From Verrucomicrobiaceae bacterium (GTDB lineage Bacteria; Verrucomicrobiota; Verrucomicrobiia; Verrucomicrobiales; Verrucomicrobiaceae), in the NCBI GenBank assembly GCA_016713245.1, contig JADJPM010000004.1, positions 2,480,001-2,544,000 of the forward strand: DNA of 64,000 bases, in the 5' to 3' direction. The notes under the pieces were generated by a model. That model was given only the letters and a program-made list of their open reading frames with translations. It was not told the DNA's origin and ran no database searches. Below, piece by piece: positions 14,757 to 25,300 of the stretch. Position 1 is the first letter of the stretch; each line of letters starts with the position of its first letter. Made by a program: the position numbers and the translations under genes.

Positions 14757-16787
14757 ATGCAATGGATCGCCCCGACTGAAAAGGACACTGCCACCGATAC
14801 CCTGGAGAAGCGCCTCTGGTCAGCGGCGAATCAGCTTTGGGCGGGGGCCGGGCTGAAGCAGTCGGACTACTCGGAGCCGATTCTGGGGCTCATCTTCCTG
14901 CGCTTTGCGGAGGTGCGGTTCAGTGCCCGGCGAGCGGAGTTGGAAAAGGCCGGAGCCTCAGCGCGTCGCGGGTCAAAGGTGGATGATCCCACCGCCTACC
15001 ATGCGGAGGGCGTGTTGTTTCTCGCTTCCGGGGCTCGCTTTGCGGAGCTTCTCCAGCTCCCGGAGGGCACGGACATCGGCAAGGCGCTCAATGAGGCCAT
15101 GAAGGTCATCGAGCGGGACAATCCGCAGATGGCCGGCGTGCTGCCGAAGGGCTATCAGGTCTTCGATTCCCGCCTGCTGAGCAACCTGCTCAAAACTCTC
15201 TCCACCATCCCCGCTGATCTGGAGGGCGACGCCTTCGGGAAGATCTATGAATACTTCCTCGGCACCTTCGCCATGAGCGAGGGGCAAAAGGGCGGCGAGT
15301 TCTTCACGCCCACCAGCATCGTCCGTTTCCTCGTCGAGGTGCTGGAGCCCTTCCACGGGCGCATCCTTGATCCCGCCTGCGGCTCCGGCGGCATGTTCGT
15401 GCAGTCGGCGAGGTTTGTTTCCGCCCACAAACGGAACCCCAGCGCCGAACTCAGCATCCACGGGCAGGAGCGTGTGGATGGCAACGTCCGCCTCGCCCGC
15501 ATGAACTTGGCCGTTCACGGTCTGGAGGGCGAGATCAAGCACGGCAACACCTACTACGAGGACCTGCACAGCACCGTGGGCCGCTTCGACTTCGTCTGTG
15601 CGAATCCGCCCTTCAACGTCAGCCAGGTGGACAAGGAACGCCTCAGCGCCGAGGTCGGCACCGGTCGCCGCTACCCCTTCGGCCTGCCGCGCACGGACAA
15701 TGCGAACTACCTCTGGATTCAGGACTTCTATTCCGCGCTCAATGACCAAGGCCGCGCCGGTTTCGTCATGGCGAACTCCGCCTCCGACGCCCGCGCCTCC
15801 GAGCAGGACATCCGCCAGAAGCTCATCGAGGCCCGCGCCGTCGATGTCATGGTCGCCGTCGGCCCGAACATGTTCTACACCGTCACGCTGCCCTGCACGC
15901 TGTGGTTCTTCGACAAAGGAAAAGCAAAGACGCCCCGAGCCGACACCGTCCTCTTCATCGACGCCCGCCACATCTACCGCCAGATCGACCGCGCCCACCG
16001 CGACTGGACCGACGCCCAGATCAGCTTCATGGCCAATATTGTGCGGCTCTATCGTGGTGAGGAACCTGATTACACACTCGGTGGTGAAGAGGCGAAAGCG
16101 AAGTTGTTGGAAGTATTCGCCGCACAACCCTCACCCCAGCCCTCTCCCAATGGGAGAGGGGGTTTTGACTTCAGCGGACTGGTCGAAAGAGCCCGGCAAC
16201 TTCGCAAGAACCAGACGCCTGCTGAAGAGGTGCTGTGGGAAATCCTGCGCAACCGGCAATTCCATGACCTCAAGTTTCGTCGTCAGCATCAGATCGGTGA
16301 ATACATCGTCGATCTTTACTGCCACGAACACAACTTGGTGATCGAAGCAGACGGTGATGTGCATGATGCAGACCACCAGAAGAAGCACGACAAGAAACGA
16401 GATGCCTACCTGAGCAGCATCGGCATGACGGTGCTGCGTTTCCGCAACGAGGACATTCTCAACAACACCGATTCCGTTCTCCGTGGCATTGCCTCCGCCC
16501 TCCCTTCGCCCCTTGGGAGAAGGGCCGGGGATGAGGGTAAGTCAGCCATCGCGTATCGCGATGTGGCTGGCTTATGCAAAGCCGCCACCCTTGCCGAGAT
16601 CGAAGCCCAGGGGTGGAGCCTCAACCCCGGCCGCTACGTCGGCGTCGCCCCTGGGGAGGCGGTCAGTGATGAGGACTTCAAGACCCAGCTCGGCACCTGG
16701 AACGAAGAACTCGAAACCCTCAACGCCCAGGCCCGTGAGCTGGAGCAAACCATCGCGGCCAACGTGGCGGAGATTCTGGAGGCATGA
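14757..16787 (+). CDS. hsdM: type I restriction-modification DNA methyltransferase HsdM with inserted DUF559 nuclease-like domain
   Basis: 676 residues. The N-terminal helical HsdM domain (about 8-150) is followed by the N6-adenine methyltransferase core: AdoMet site DPACGSGGM near 204-212 and catalytic NPPF near 282-285. The ordinary C-terminal HsdM segment (DVAGLCKAATLAEIEAQGW...GRYVGV) is at about 604-632. Between them, about residues 456-600, sits an in-frame DUF559 (Vsr-like fold) domain with LRKNQTPAEEVLWEILRNR, FRRQHQIGEYIVDLYC and LVIEADGDVHD. The insert is bordered by palindromic DNA (CCCTCTCCCA-A-TGGGAGAGGG at 16140-16160, and a CTTGGGAGAAGGG-type element at 16500-16535). HsdM methylates host DNA together with HsdS. 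First gene of the island operon; hsdS starts at its stop codon. Confidence 0.9.
   Translation: MQWIAPTEKDTATDTLEKRLWSAANQLWAGAGLKQSDYSEPILGLIFLRFAEVRFSARRAELEKAGASARRGSKVDDPTAYHAEGVLFLASGARFAELLQLPEGTDIGKALNEAMKVIERDNPQMAGVLPKGYQVFDSRLLSNLLKTLSTIPADLEGDAFGKIYEYFLGTFAMSEGQKGGEFFTPTSIVRFLVEVLEPFHGRILDPACGSGGMFVQSARFVSAHKRNPSAELSIHGQERVDGNVRLARMNLAVHGLEGEIKHGNTYYEDLHSTVGRFDFVCANPPFNVSQVDKERLSAEVGTGRRYPFGLPRTDNANYLWIQDFYSALNDQGRAGFVMANSASDARASEQDIRQKLIEARAVDVMVAVGPNMFYTVTLPCTLWFFDKGKAKTPRADTVLFIDARHIYRQIDRAHRDWTDAQISFMANIVRLYRGEEPDYTLGGEEAKAKLLEVFAAQPSPQPSPNGRGGFDFSGLVERARQLRKNQTPAEEVLWEILRNRQFHDLKFRRQHQIGEYIVDLYCHEHNLVIEADGDVHDADHQKKHDKKRDAYLSSIGMTVLRFRNEDILNNTDSVLRGIASALPSPLGRRAGDEGKSAIAYRDVAGLCKAATLAEIEAQGWSLNPGRYVGVAPGEAVSDEDFKTQLGTWNEELETLNAQARELEQTIAANVAEILEA
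16128..16545 (+). mobile_element. DUF559 cassette inserted in hsdM
   Basis: Roughly 415 bp encoding a complete DUF559 domain in frame with hsdM, with hairpin repeats at both edges that are translated as PSPQPSPNGRG and SPLGRRAGDEG. Such peptide tails are familiar from stand-alone DUF559 ORFs, which suggests that the gene plus its flanking repeats moved as a unit. Exact borders are not determinable without an uninterrupted homologue. Confidence 0.65.
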
Positions 16788-17361
16788 AGAGCAGTCCATC
16801 AGCTTGGAGAAAACGAAGCTCAAGGATGTGTGTGACCGCATCACCGTGGGCTATGTCGGACCAATGGCGGATGAATACACGCCGGAGGGCATCACGTTTC
16901 TTCGCTCACAGAACATCACTCCCTTTCGTCTCAACCTCGAAGACGTGAAGTTCATCCCAGCGGCCTTTTACGCGAAGATCAAGAAGTCTGCACTGAAGCC
17001 AGGCGATGTGGCTGTCGTTCGTACAGGTTATCCAGGAACAGCGTGTGTGATTCCTGAGTCGCTGCCAGACTCCAACTGTGCTGACTTGGTCGTCATCACA
17101 CCATCCAAGGAACTGAATTCATTCTATTTGGCTGCCATTTTCAATTCGGCTTGGGGAATGGCTTCGGTGCGGGGCAACTTGGTCGGTGTAGCGCAACAGC
17201 ACTTCAACGTGGGCGCAGCCAAGGAAATGGAGGTGACGCTGCCTCCCCGTGCGGAGCAAGATCGCATCGCGGGCATCCTGTCGGCCTACGACGAGCTGAT
17301 GGAGAACAGTCAGCGGCGCATCCGGCTGCTGGAGGACATGGCCCGCGCCCTCTACCGCGAG

Positions 17362-17393
<32 letters not shown>

Positions 17394-17797
17394 CTCCGTC
17401 CCCCGCCTCCCCTCCGCCCTCGGCGACATCCCGCAGGGCTGGGAGGTGAAGACCGCTCCTGAGTGCATCGACTTTAATCCACGAGTCACAGTGCCGCGTG
17501 AAGGCGAAAAGCCCTTTCTGCCGATGGGATGCCTCGCCACAGACTCGATGATCATTACTGACATCGAGTCCCGAGCCGGAAACAGCGGCTCCAAGTTTCA
17601 GAATGGCGACACGCTCTTTGCTCGCATCACGCCGTGCCTGGAGAACGGCAAAACAGGCTTTGTGCAGTTTCTTCCTAATGCTTCAGCAGTCGCCTTTGGC
17701 TCCACCGAGTTCATCGTCATGCGTTCCCGCACCCTGACACCAGAGTTTGTTTACTGCCTCGCCCGCAGTGATGAGTTTCGCGGTAACGCCATCAAGA

Positions 17798-19098
17798 GGG
17801 CACCTCTGGAAACCTCATTTCCCCAGGAGAAGCTTTCGCCGGGCGCATTGATAAGCCATGTAGAAGGGCATGAATCACTACCGCAAGACCCAGCGAGGAG
17901 GAGGGCTTTTCAGCGCCATCGAACACGAGCAGGCCGTGGCCGCCAAAACCACCGGCATTCTCAAGCTGCGCGAGCTTATCCCTGGGAGAGCTTCCGCCCG
18001 CTGCTCGAAGAACTCACCGGCTACGCCACCCGCGACTGGCGCAAAGGCGGCAAGCCACCCTTCGACCCCGTGCTCATGCTCAAGGTGCTCGTGCTGCAAA
18101 AGTTCCACGGGCTCAGCGACGACGCCACCGAGGAGCAAATCTTTGACCGCACGAGCTTTAAAAGCTTCCTCGGCCTGCGCATCGGCGATGTTATCCCCGA
18201 CGCCAAGACGATCTGGGACTTCAAGCAGCGTCTCGAAGAAAGTGGACGCGAGGGCAGTCGCAAGCTCTTCGATGCCTTCAACCTCCAGCTCGAAGCTCAA
18301 GGCTACATCGCCCGTGAAGGCAGCATCATCGACGCCAGCTTCACCCGAAGCCCCGCGCCAGCGAAACAGCCGCGAGCAAAACCAGAGCATCAAAGAGGGC
18401 GGGCGGCCCGAGGAGTTCGACACCAACCCAGCCGTGGGTCGGCAGAAGGATAGCGAAGCGCGTTGGACGAAGAAAAACAACGAGGCCCACTACGGCTGGA
18501 AGAACCATGTGAAAGCCGACTTGAAAACCAAGCTCATCATCAAAGCCACCACCACACCTGCGCATCTGCATGACAGCCAGGTCTTTGAAGAACTCCTCGA
18601 TGAGAAAGACCAAGCCGTGCTCGCCGACAGCGCCTACCACAGCGCCGAGCACGAAGCGCATCTCATCAAGCTCAACGCCGAGGAGTTCCTCATGCGCAAA
18701 AGCGACGCGGGGCCATGCGCTGAGTGAAAAAGAGCAGCAGACCAACCACACGATCAGCCGGATGCGAGGTGAGGGTGGAGCACATCTTCGCGAGGATGGC
18801 GCAGATGGGGGCCGACTGGTGTCGGAGCATCGGGTTGAAACGAGCCACACAGCACAACCACCTCAGCAATCTGGTTTACAACATGGATCGCTATGCCTGC
18901 TTGGCCCGTTGAGACGGGCAGAGCGCCGTAAGCGCCGTAGAACGGGCAAAAAGAAGACAAAACGAGCCTCAAACCCCACAAAAAGCCCGCTGAGGCATGG
19001 CTCGTGCACCATCGCACGAGGAGAAAGGCGGGTAAAAACGCCGTTTTTTCAGTTCCTGGAGCCGCTTGCAAAAATGCACCCCCTATCCAGAGGTGCCC
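17798..19098 (+). mobile_element. IS5-like insertion sequence (decayed) inside hsdS
   Basis: A 1301-bp element. The terminal inverted repeat is GGGCACCTCTGGA at the left end (17798) and its complement TCCAGAGGTGCCC at the right end (to 19098). It is flanked by 4-bp direct repeats AAGA (17794-17797 and 19099-19102), the target duplication. It carries one transposase gene, now frameshifted. Confidence 0.9.
17870..18912 (+). pseudogene. IS5-family-type transposase, multiple frameshifts
   Basis: The protein can be followed through four frame changes. It starts MNHYRKTQRGGGLFSAIEHE (17870), changes frame near 17982 to PWESFRPLLEELTGYATR, returns near 18350 to RQRNSREQNQSIKEGGRPEE and VLADSAYHSAEHEA, shifts near 18705 to HALSEKEQQTNHTISRMR and shifts again near 18770 to VEHIFARMAQMG...LVYNMDRYACLAR. 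This is the DDE transposase architecture of the IS5 group (N-terminal DUF772-like part, then DDE). It is dead as sequenced, so the element cannot excise by its own enzyme. Confidence 0.85.
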
Positions 19099-19316
19099 AA
19101 GAGCATGTCAGGCGCCACCGGACGCCAGCGGGTTCAAGAGAAGTGCTTTGATGGCTTCCTGATCTGCCAACCACCCAAAGACCTTCTCGAACGATTCGCC
19201 GCCATCGTGCAGCCTAGCTTCCAACTCATTCACAAGCTCCATCTCCGCATCGAAAACCTCCGCCGCACCCGCGACCTGCTGCTGCCGCGTCTCCTTTCCG
19301 CACAAATCCCACTTCT

Positions 19317-20093
19317 ATGACCAGCGCGTTCGAGTTCGAAAACACGAGGGCATATTCATTGCTTCTCAGAATTGAAGTATTGCTTCGAGAATGCCTGAGA
19401 GAGGCATTGGAAGAGCAAGATGGTCGAAAATGGCAGAGGAAGCTGCCAGGCGCGTTGCTCACGAAGATCAAAGATTCTCAGAAGGATGAACGAAAACCCC
19501 AATTTAACTTCGTTCGTCTGGGACCGCTTTACTATCTTACATTCGGGGAGTTGTTGTCCGTCCTGGACCAAAAATCCTCTTCCGCAATTGTCAAACGACT
19601 CGGTGGTGAAGTCTTTTTGAAACAGTTTCAAAATCTGTGTGCTCCCCGAAATGCCGTCTGCCATTCCCGTCCGGTATCCTCAATCGGGTTACAAGTTATC
19701 GAAACGCTTTATTCGCAGTTGGAAAACGTCCTGACAGTTGAGGTAGTTCAGAGATATCTAACGCATCCGGATACTGGACTTGAAAAGGATGCAGCCATTC
19801 CATTAGTAGCATCGATACTTGCAAGCGCTTTAACAAGCCATGAACGGCTACCCGCTAAACTTGAAACTTCGAAGACACTGGCTTTAGCAATTGAGCAATA
19901 CTGGTGGGCGGATGATTCACTTGCAGGGTTTAATCGTCAATGTGTCGAGGATGCCATCGACTTGATTTCACAATATAATGAGCTGCCTGCTGGTGTGGGG
20001 GCAGTTGCCTCCAGACAGAATTTTTGCGATCGGCAAGGACTGAAGCTAAAGATCCAAAAGGCTATTGCAACCCTTGAAACAGCGACACTATGA
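19317..20093 (+). CDS. Swt1-like HEPN domain protein, putative RNase effector in hsd operon
   Basis: 258 residues. The first 140 are helical and end in the HEPN active-site signature R111-N112-A-V-C-H116 (APRNAVCHSRP), preceded by LTFGELLSVL, which matches Swt1-type HEPN domains. The C-terminal half is helical with no known domain. HEPN proteins of this kind are metal-independent RNases common in defence loci. ATG overlaps the hsdS stop (ATGA), and its own stop overlaps the next gene by 4 bases, so hsdS, this gene and the ATPase are translationally coupled. GC content is visibly lower than in hsdM and hsdR, suggesting separate acquisition. The function in restriction is inferred only from location. 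Confidence 0.75.
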   Translation: MTSAFEFENTRAYSLLLRIEVLLRECLREALEEQDGRKWQRKLPGALLTKIKDSQKDERKPQFNFVRLGPLYYLTFGELLSVLDQKSSSAIVKRLGGEVFLKQFQNLCAPRNAVCHSRPVSSIGLQVIETLYSQLENVLTVEVVQRYLTHPDTGLEKDAAIPLVASILASALTSHERLPAKLETSKTLALAIEQYWWADDSLAGFNRQCVEDAIDLISQYNELPAGVGAVASRQNFCDRQGLKLKIQKAIATLETATL

Positions 20094-22378
20094 ACTCTAC
20101 CGGACCAAAAGATCTGCCGCCCAATCCCTACAAAAGGTCTCCAATCAGAAGAAAGGAAGATCTGGCCGGCCGCACGCGGGAGCTAAAATCAATTCGCTAT
20201 TATCTCGGGCTTACAGCAGCAGGACAGAGTCCGCACTTAGCCCTTATTGGACAAAGGGGAGTCGGTAAAACCAGTCTTCTTAATGGTGCGGAAGGAATCG
20301 CAGCTGATCTAAAATTGCTGACTGTTCGTCTCGACATGAACGAACTGAAGGCAAATTCTGCTTGGCTCTTTTGGCACGATTTATATCAGGCTTTGGCTCT
20401 CTCCATGGTCAAAGCAGGGTGTTGGGGCGGGATTCACGGAACGATTTATGCGCATCTGTTGCAAATGATACATTCGCGCCAAACGGGAGCGATCGAAAAT
20501 GCTGTTCTTCAAGTGCCGTATGTCTTTTCATGCCATCAAGGTAAAGGTGATGACTTTGAATGCCCGGATGCGCTGGTTGTGCATGACTTCGAGACTTGCT
20601 TAATCGAAGTCAAGAGTAAGGGCTACCGGGGAATTGCTCTTCTGATCGACGAGGCCGATTGTTTGGGGAAAAACGTGCCACTTCTGCAGATGTTCAGAAA
20701 TATATTTCAGGTGGTGGAACACTGCTCACTCCTACTCGCCGGCACAGAGGCAGTATTTCCGGCCTTATCCGAAGTTTTTTCGCCCATCCCACGGCAGTTT
20801 CATCGGATCGATATCCTCCCCTTTGCGAGCTGGTCTGACACATTTGAACTCATAATGCACCCTCTCCCCAAGGAGTTGAGAACCGACGTGGCACCCGAGT
20901 TGGATGTGGTGCAAGGGCTACACGAGCTTTGCGGCGGTGCTCCCGACGAGGTTCAGCTATATTGCCATCATATGTACCGATGCGTAGAAGATGGGACAAG
21001 TAAGTGTATGGCACTCGAGCCTCAAGTCTTCAGGGCAGTTCTAAGAGAGTATCGCTCAAACTCGCCTGCAAATATCGATGCTGTGATAACCGCAATCGAG
21101 AGGCTGCCTGACAACCTGCTTTTCGAATCAATTTGGCTCTCTCTCCGCAAATTGAGCATCGACGAAAATATCTGTGTTGCTTTTCTCTCTCGGGAACTCA
21201 AGTCAGGCCATCCTATGTCTGCTGCTGAACGCGATGAGCTGACTCGCGAACTCATTGACGGTTATTCGAAACTTCATCAGCTGGGCATCACTAAATGTGA
21301 CCATTTCATTCATGTCGTTGGCGCTCCGCTCACCTCGGGATTCTGGAAGTCGTATGTGGAAGTGGAGCGCGGCAAACGGTGGACTTGGGATGATGACTCC
21401 TTTTCGGATAATCTTCAGCAGGCTGTCCTTTCAGCAATGGGCCGAGATTGCGGAGCGGAAGGACAAATAGCTGTAATTACAGGCCCCGATGCCGTCATTG
21501 CCCTGGAATCCCTCAGGGCAGGTGCAATTCCGAAAGGGGTCGATAGTGGAATGCCAGAGATGGTCATAACCGCAATGATTGCTCGAGAAAGCAAAGTCAG
21601 CCACGTCCTCGACCTCACCTACCAAATTGACTCGCCAGCAGGTCGTCACACGTATCAAAGTAGATTTCTGGAGAAGCTAGGCGATGGCTTACCTGAAGAG
21701 AAGATCAACGATTGGATTCAGTCTCATCATGAGCTTCTCAAGGGCAACAACATTACCATTACGGTCAACAATTTTAAGCGGTGGGAACTCCCAAATGATC
21801 GAGAGTTACATCGCCTTGCCTACATTTCAGAACACTCTATTCCAGAGATATTCGGCCCGTCTCGACTGGCACAAGCGATAACAATGTTCGCTGATGGCAA
21901 TAGTCAGGGGTGCATGGACATGTTCAAAGAAATGTTGGCGGACCGGGAAGATAGTCAGATTCGGAATAACCTCGCGTTTTGCGAACTGTTACGCGGGCAG
22001 GTTGCTAGCGCGCTAGAAAACTCAGCAAAAGCAGTGAACAGGGACTACGAACCAATTTACGGTCTCAACAACGGGCTTTGCCAGTTCATTAATGGGGATA
22101 ATCAAAAAGCTATCGTGACTCTTCGCGAGGCTCTAAATGCATTGAAGGATAAGAGCGGTCGTTTTACGACTGGGGCAGCCTTTGTATTGATCCTTGAGGC
22201 GGATGGAAAAACCGTGAACTCGCATGATAATTTGCCCGTCGATGCGGCCATATTGGTAAACCTCTGGCGAATGAACGCAATTTCTCTCGGTGAGCTCAAG
22301 GTGGAACTCGAGAAGGTTTCGCCAGACAATTGCGAGGCGTGGTTAGTTCAATTTGGGACACTCGAAGCGACAACTTAG
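20090..22378 (+). CDS. large P-loop ATPase (AAA/STAND-like) with repeat-like C-terminus, partner of HEPN protein
   Basis: 762 residues. An N-terminal AGRTRELKSI box (26-35) precedes Walker A GQRGVGKT (54-61). Walker B is GIALLIDEAD (181-190) and a sensor-like LLLAGTE lies at about 214-220, an order typical of ORC/STAND-type ATPases. Residues about 240-400 look like a winged-helix and helical lid. The last 180 residues show helical-repeat (TPR-like) periodicity (NNLAFCELLRGQVASALENSAKA, NNGLCQFINGDNQKAIVTLREA). No transmembrane or nuclease motif is seen. It likely senses or remodels something and controls the HEPN protein encoded just upstream; that is inference from coupling. It ends 6 bases before hsdR. 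Confidence 0.75.
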   Translation: MNSTGPKDLPPNPYKRSPIRRKEDLAGRTRELKSIRYYLGLTAAGQSPHLALIGQRGVGKTSLLNGAEGIAADLKLLTVRLDMNELKANSAWLFWHDLYQALALSMVKAGCWGGIHGTIYAHLLQMIHSRQTGAIENAVLQVPYVFSCHQGKGDDFECPDALVVHDFETCLIEVKSKGYRGIALLIDEADCLGKNVPLLQMFRNIFQVVEHCSLLLAGTEAVFPALSEVFSPIPRQFHRIDILPFASWSDTFELIMHPLPKELRTDVAPELDVVQGLHELCGGAPDEVQLYCHHMYRCVEDGTSKCMALEPQVFRAVLREYRSNSPANIDAVITAIERLPDNLLFESIWLSLRKLSIDENICVAFLSRELKSGHPMSAAERDELTRELIDGYSKLHQLGITKCDHFIHVVGAPLTSGFWKSYVEVERGKRWTWDDDSFSDNLQQAVLSAMGRDCGAEGQIAVITGPDAVIALESLRAGAIPKGVDSGMPEMVITAMIARESKVSHVLDLTYQIDSPAGRHTYQSRFLEKLGDGLPEEKINDWIQSHHELLKGNNITITVNNFKRWELPNDRELHRLAYISEHSIPEIFGPSRLAQAITMFADGNSQGCMDMFKEMLADREDSQIRNNLAFCELLRGQVASALENSAKAVNRDYEPIYGLNNGLCQFINGDNQKAIVTLREALNALKDKSGRFTTGAAFVLILEADGKTVNSHDNLPVDAAILVNLWRMNAISLGELKVELEKVSPDNCEAWLVQFGTLEATT

Positions 22379-22384
22379 AGTCAA

Positions 22385-25300
22385 ATGTCCCACGCCTACT
22401 CCGAAGACCAGCTTGTCGAGCAGCCTGCCATCGGGCTGTTTGACGATCTTGGTTGGGAGACGGTGTCGGCAGCGGAAGAGATATTCGGGACTACTGGCAC
22501 GCTTGGACGAACGACGAAGATGGAAGCGGTTCTGGCGGGGCGGTTGCGGGCGGCTTTGGAGAAACTGAATCCCACGCTGCCACCGGAAGCGGTCACCTTG
22601 GCGATGGATGAGCTGACACGGAACCGGTCAGCCATGAGTCCAGCCGCGGCGAACCGGGAGGTGCATGAGCTTTTGAAGCAGGGCATCAAGGTCAGCGTGC
22701 CGGACAAAGAGCGTGGCGGGCAGAAGACGGAGCGGGTGCGGGTGATCGACTGGAAGAACCCGGAGGCGAATGATTTCCTGCTGGTGAGCCAGATGACCAT
22801 CCAAGGGCCGCTCTACCTGCGGCGGCCGGATTTGATCGGCTTTGTCAACGGGCTGCCGCTGGTGGTGGTGGAACTGAAGAAGCCGGGCGTGCCCGCGCAG
22901 CAGGCCTTCACGGACAACCTGACCTGCTACAAGGCGGACATCCCGGCGCTGTTCTGGGGCAATGCGCTTCTCATTGCCAGCAACGGCACGGATAGCCGCG
23001 TGGGATCGCTGACGGCGGACTGGGAGCGGTTCTTTGAGTGGAAGCGCATCGCCCGCGAGGACGAGCCGCGCCGGGTTTCCCTGGAGGTGATGATTCGCGG
23101 CACCTGCGACAAGACGCGCCTGCTCGATCTGGTGGAGAATTTTATTCTTTTCTCCGAGCACAAGGCCGGGCTGGTCAAGATCGTGGGGCAGAACCATCAG
23201 TTCCTCGGCGTGAACAACGCCATCGCCGCCAGTCTGAAGGCGCGCACGGAAGGTCACGGGCGCGGCGGGGTCTTCTGGCAGACGCAGGGCAGCGGCAAGA
23301 GCTTCTCCATGGTCTTCTACTCCCAGAAGATCCTGCGCACCGTGCCGGGCGACTGGACCTTTGTGATCGTGACGGATCGCGTGGAGCTGGACGAGCAGAT
23401 CGCCACGACCTTCAAAGCCTGCGGTGCCGTAAGCGAGGCCGAAGGCGAAATCTGCCACGCCAGCAGCGGCGAACATCTCCGCGAGCTGCTGCGCGGGAAT
23501 CATCGGTATGTCTTCACGCTGGTGCATAAGTTCCAAACCGACGAGAAGCTGACGGATCGGCGCGACGTGATCGTTTTGACCGATGAAGCGCACCGCAGCC
23601 AGTATGACACACTGGCGCTCAACATGCGGGCCGCCCTGCCAAACGCGACCTTTGTGGCCTTCACCGGCACGCCGCTGATCGCAGGCGAGGAACGGACGCG
23701 CGAGGTGTTTGGCGATTACGTCTCCATCTACGACTTCCAGCAGAGCGTGGAGGACGGCGCGACGGTGCCGCTTTTCTACGAGAACCGCACGCCGGAATTG
23801 CATCTGGATAATCCCGACCTGAACGAAGACATCTACGCCCTAATCGAAGAAGCGGAGCTGAGCCCCGAGGCCGAGGAGAAGCTGCAAAAGGAACTGGGCA
23901 AGCAATACCACCTCATCACCCGCGATGACCGCCTGGAGACCGTGGCCAAGGACATCGTGACCCATTTCCTTGGCCGTGGCTTCCAAGGCAAGGCGATGGT
24001 GGTGAGCATCGACAAGGTCACGGCTCTGAAGATGTATGAGAAGGTGCAGAAGCACTGGATGGCGGAGAAGGAACGGGTGTCGAAAGAGCTGGAAGAGCTG
24101 TCGAGCACCAAGCCACTGAAGCCGGGGCAGAAGAAGAGTGATTTCAAAGACGATTACGACGCCGACAAGACGCAGGAGCTACGTCGTCGCCTCGACCTGC
24201 TGGAGCACACCGACATGGCGGTGATCGTCTCCAGCGAGCAGAACGAGATCGCCAAGATGGCCGAGAAAGGCATCGACATCGTGCCGCATCGCAAGCGGAT
24301 GAACGAGGAGAAGCTGGACGAGCGATTCAAAGACCCGAAAGACGAGCTGGGACTCGTCTTCGTCTGTGCCATGTGGCTGACGGGTTTTGATGCGCCCAGC
24401 TGCTCGACGATCTATCTCGACAAGCCGATGCGGAACCACACGCTCATGCAGACCATTGCGCGAGCGAACCGCGTCTTCCCCGGCAAGCAAAGCGGCCTGA
24501 TCGTGGACTACGCCAACGTCTTTGCCTCGCTGGAGAAGGCGCTGGCCATCTACGGAGCCGGGAAGAACGGCAAGACACCCGTTCGCGACAAGAAGGAGCT
24601 GGTGGAGCAACTGCGCACCGCCCTGGCCGAGGCGGCGGAGTTTTGCGCGAAGCAAGGCGTGAGCCTGCCCGCCATCCATGAGGCCATCGGCATGGAGAAG
24701 CTGCACCTCCTGAGTGAAGCGGTGAATGCACTGATCTCGCCGGATGAACTGCGGAAGCCCTTCCTTGCCCACGAGAAGCTGGTGCGGGCACTCTACCAAG
24801 CCGTGAAGCCGGACAAGGTGGCCATCGAGTTCGCCCCCATGTGCTCGCTGCTCGCCACGCTGGCGGAGACGATCAAGACCCAGACTGGCGAAGGTGAGAC
24901 ACCCGACATCACGCCCATCATGGGCAAGCTGAACGACCTGCTCGACGAGTCCATCGGCGCGGAAGGCTTCACCATTGCCGAAGGCGAGGCCGGAGCCCGT
25001 CATGGCGTGATCGATCTCTCCAAGATCAACTTCGAGGTGCTGGCGAAGAAGTTCAAAGAGTCGAAGCAGAAGAACCTCGACATCGAGAAGCTGAAAGCGG
25101 CCATCCGCGCCACGCTGGACAAGATTGTCCACATGCACCGCGCCCTGCGGACGGACTATCAGCAGAAGTTCGAGGAACTGATCGCCGACTACAACGCCGG
25201 AAGCCTGAACATCGACCAACTCTTCGCCGCCCTGCTGGAGCAGAGCCGGAAACTCACCGAAGAACAGACACGCCATGTGCGGGAGAATCTGCTGCCCAGC

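Noticed and set aside
17798..19098. Possible intact fused HsdS-transposase protein (frame open from 16483 to 18453)
   Set aside because: The open frame is an accident of insertion: it joins HsdS TRD2 to IS sequence, and the transposase needs several frame changes to be read.
22628..23803. Long minus-strand open frame opposite hsdR
   Set aside because: Composition-driven shadow of hsdR, rich in Arg/His/Leu with no domain; hsdR is complete on the other strand.
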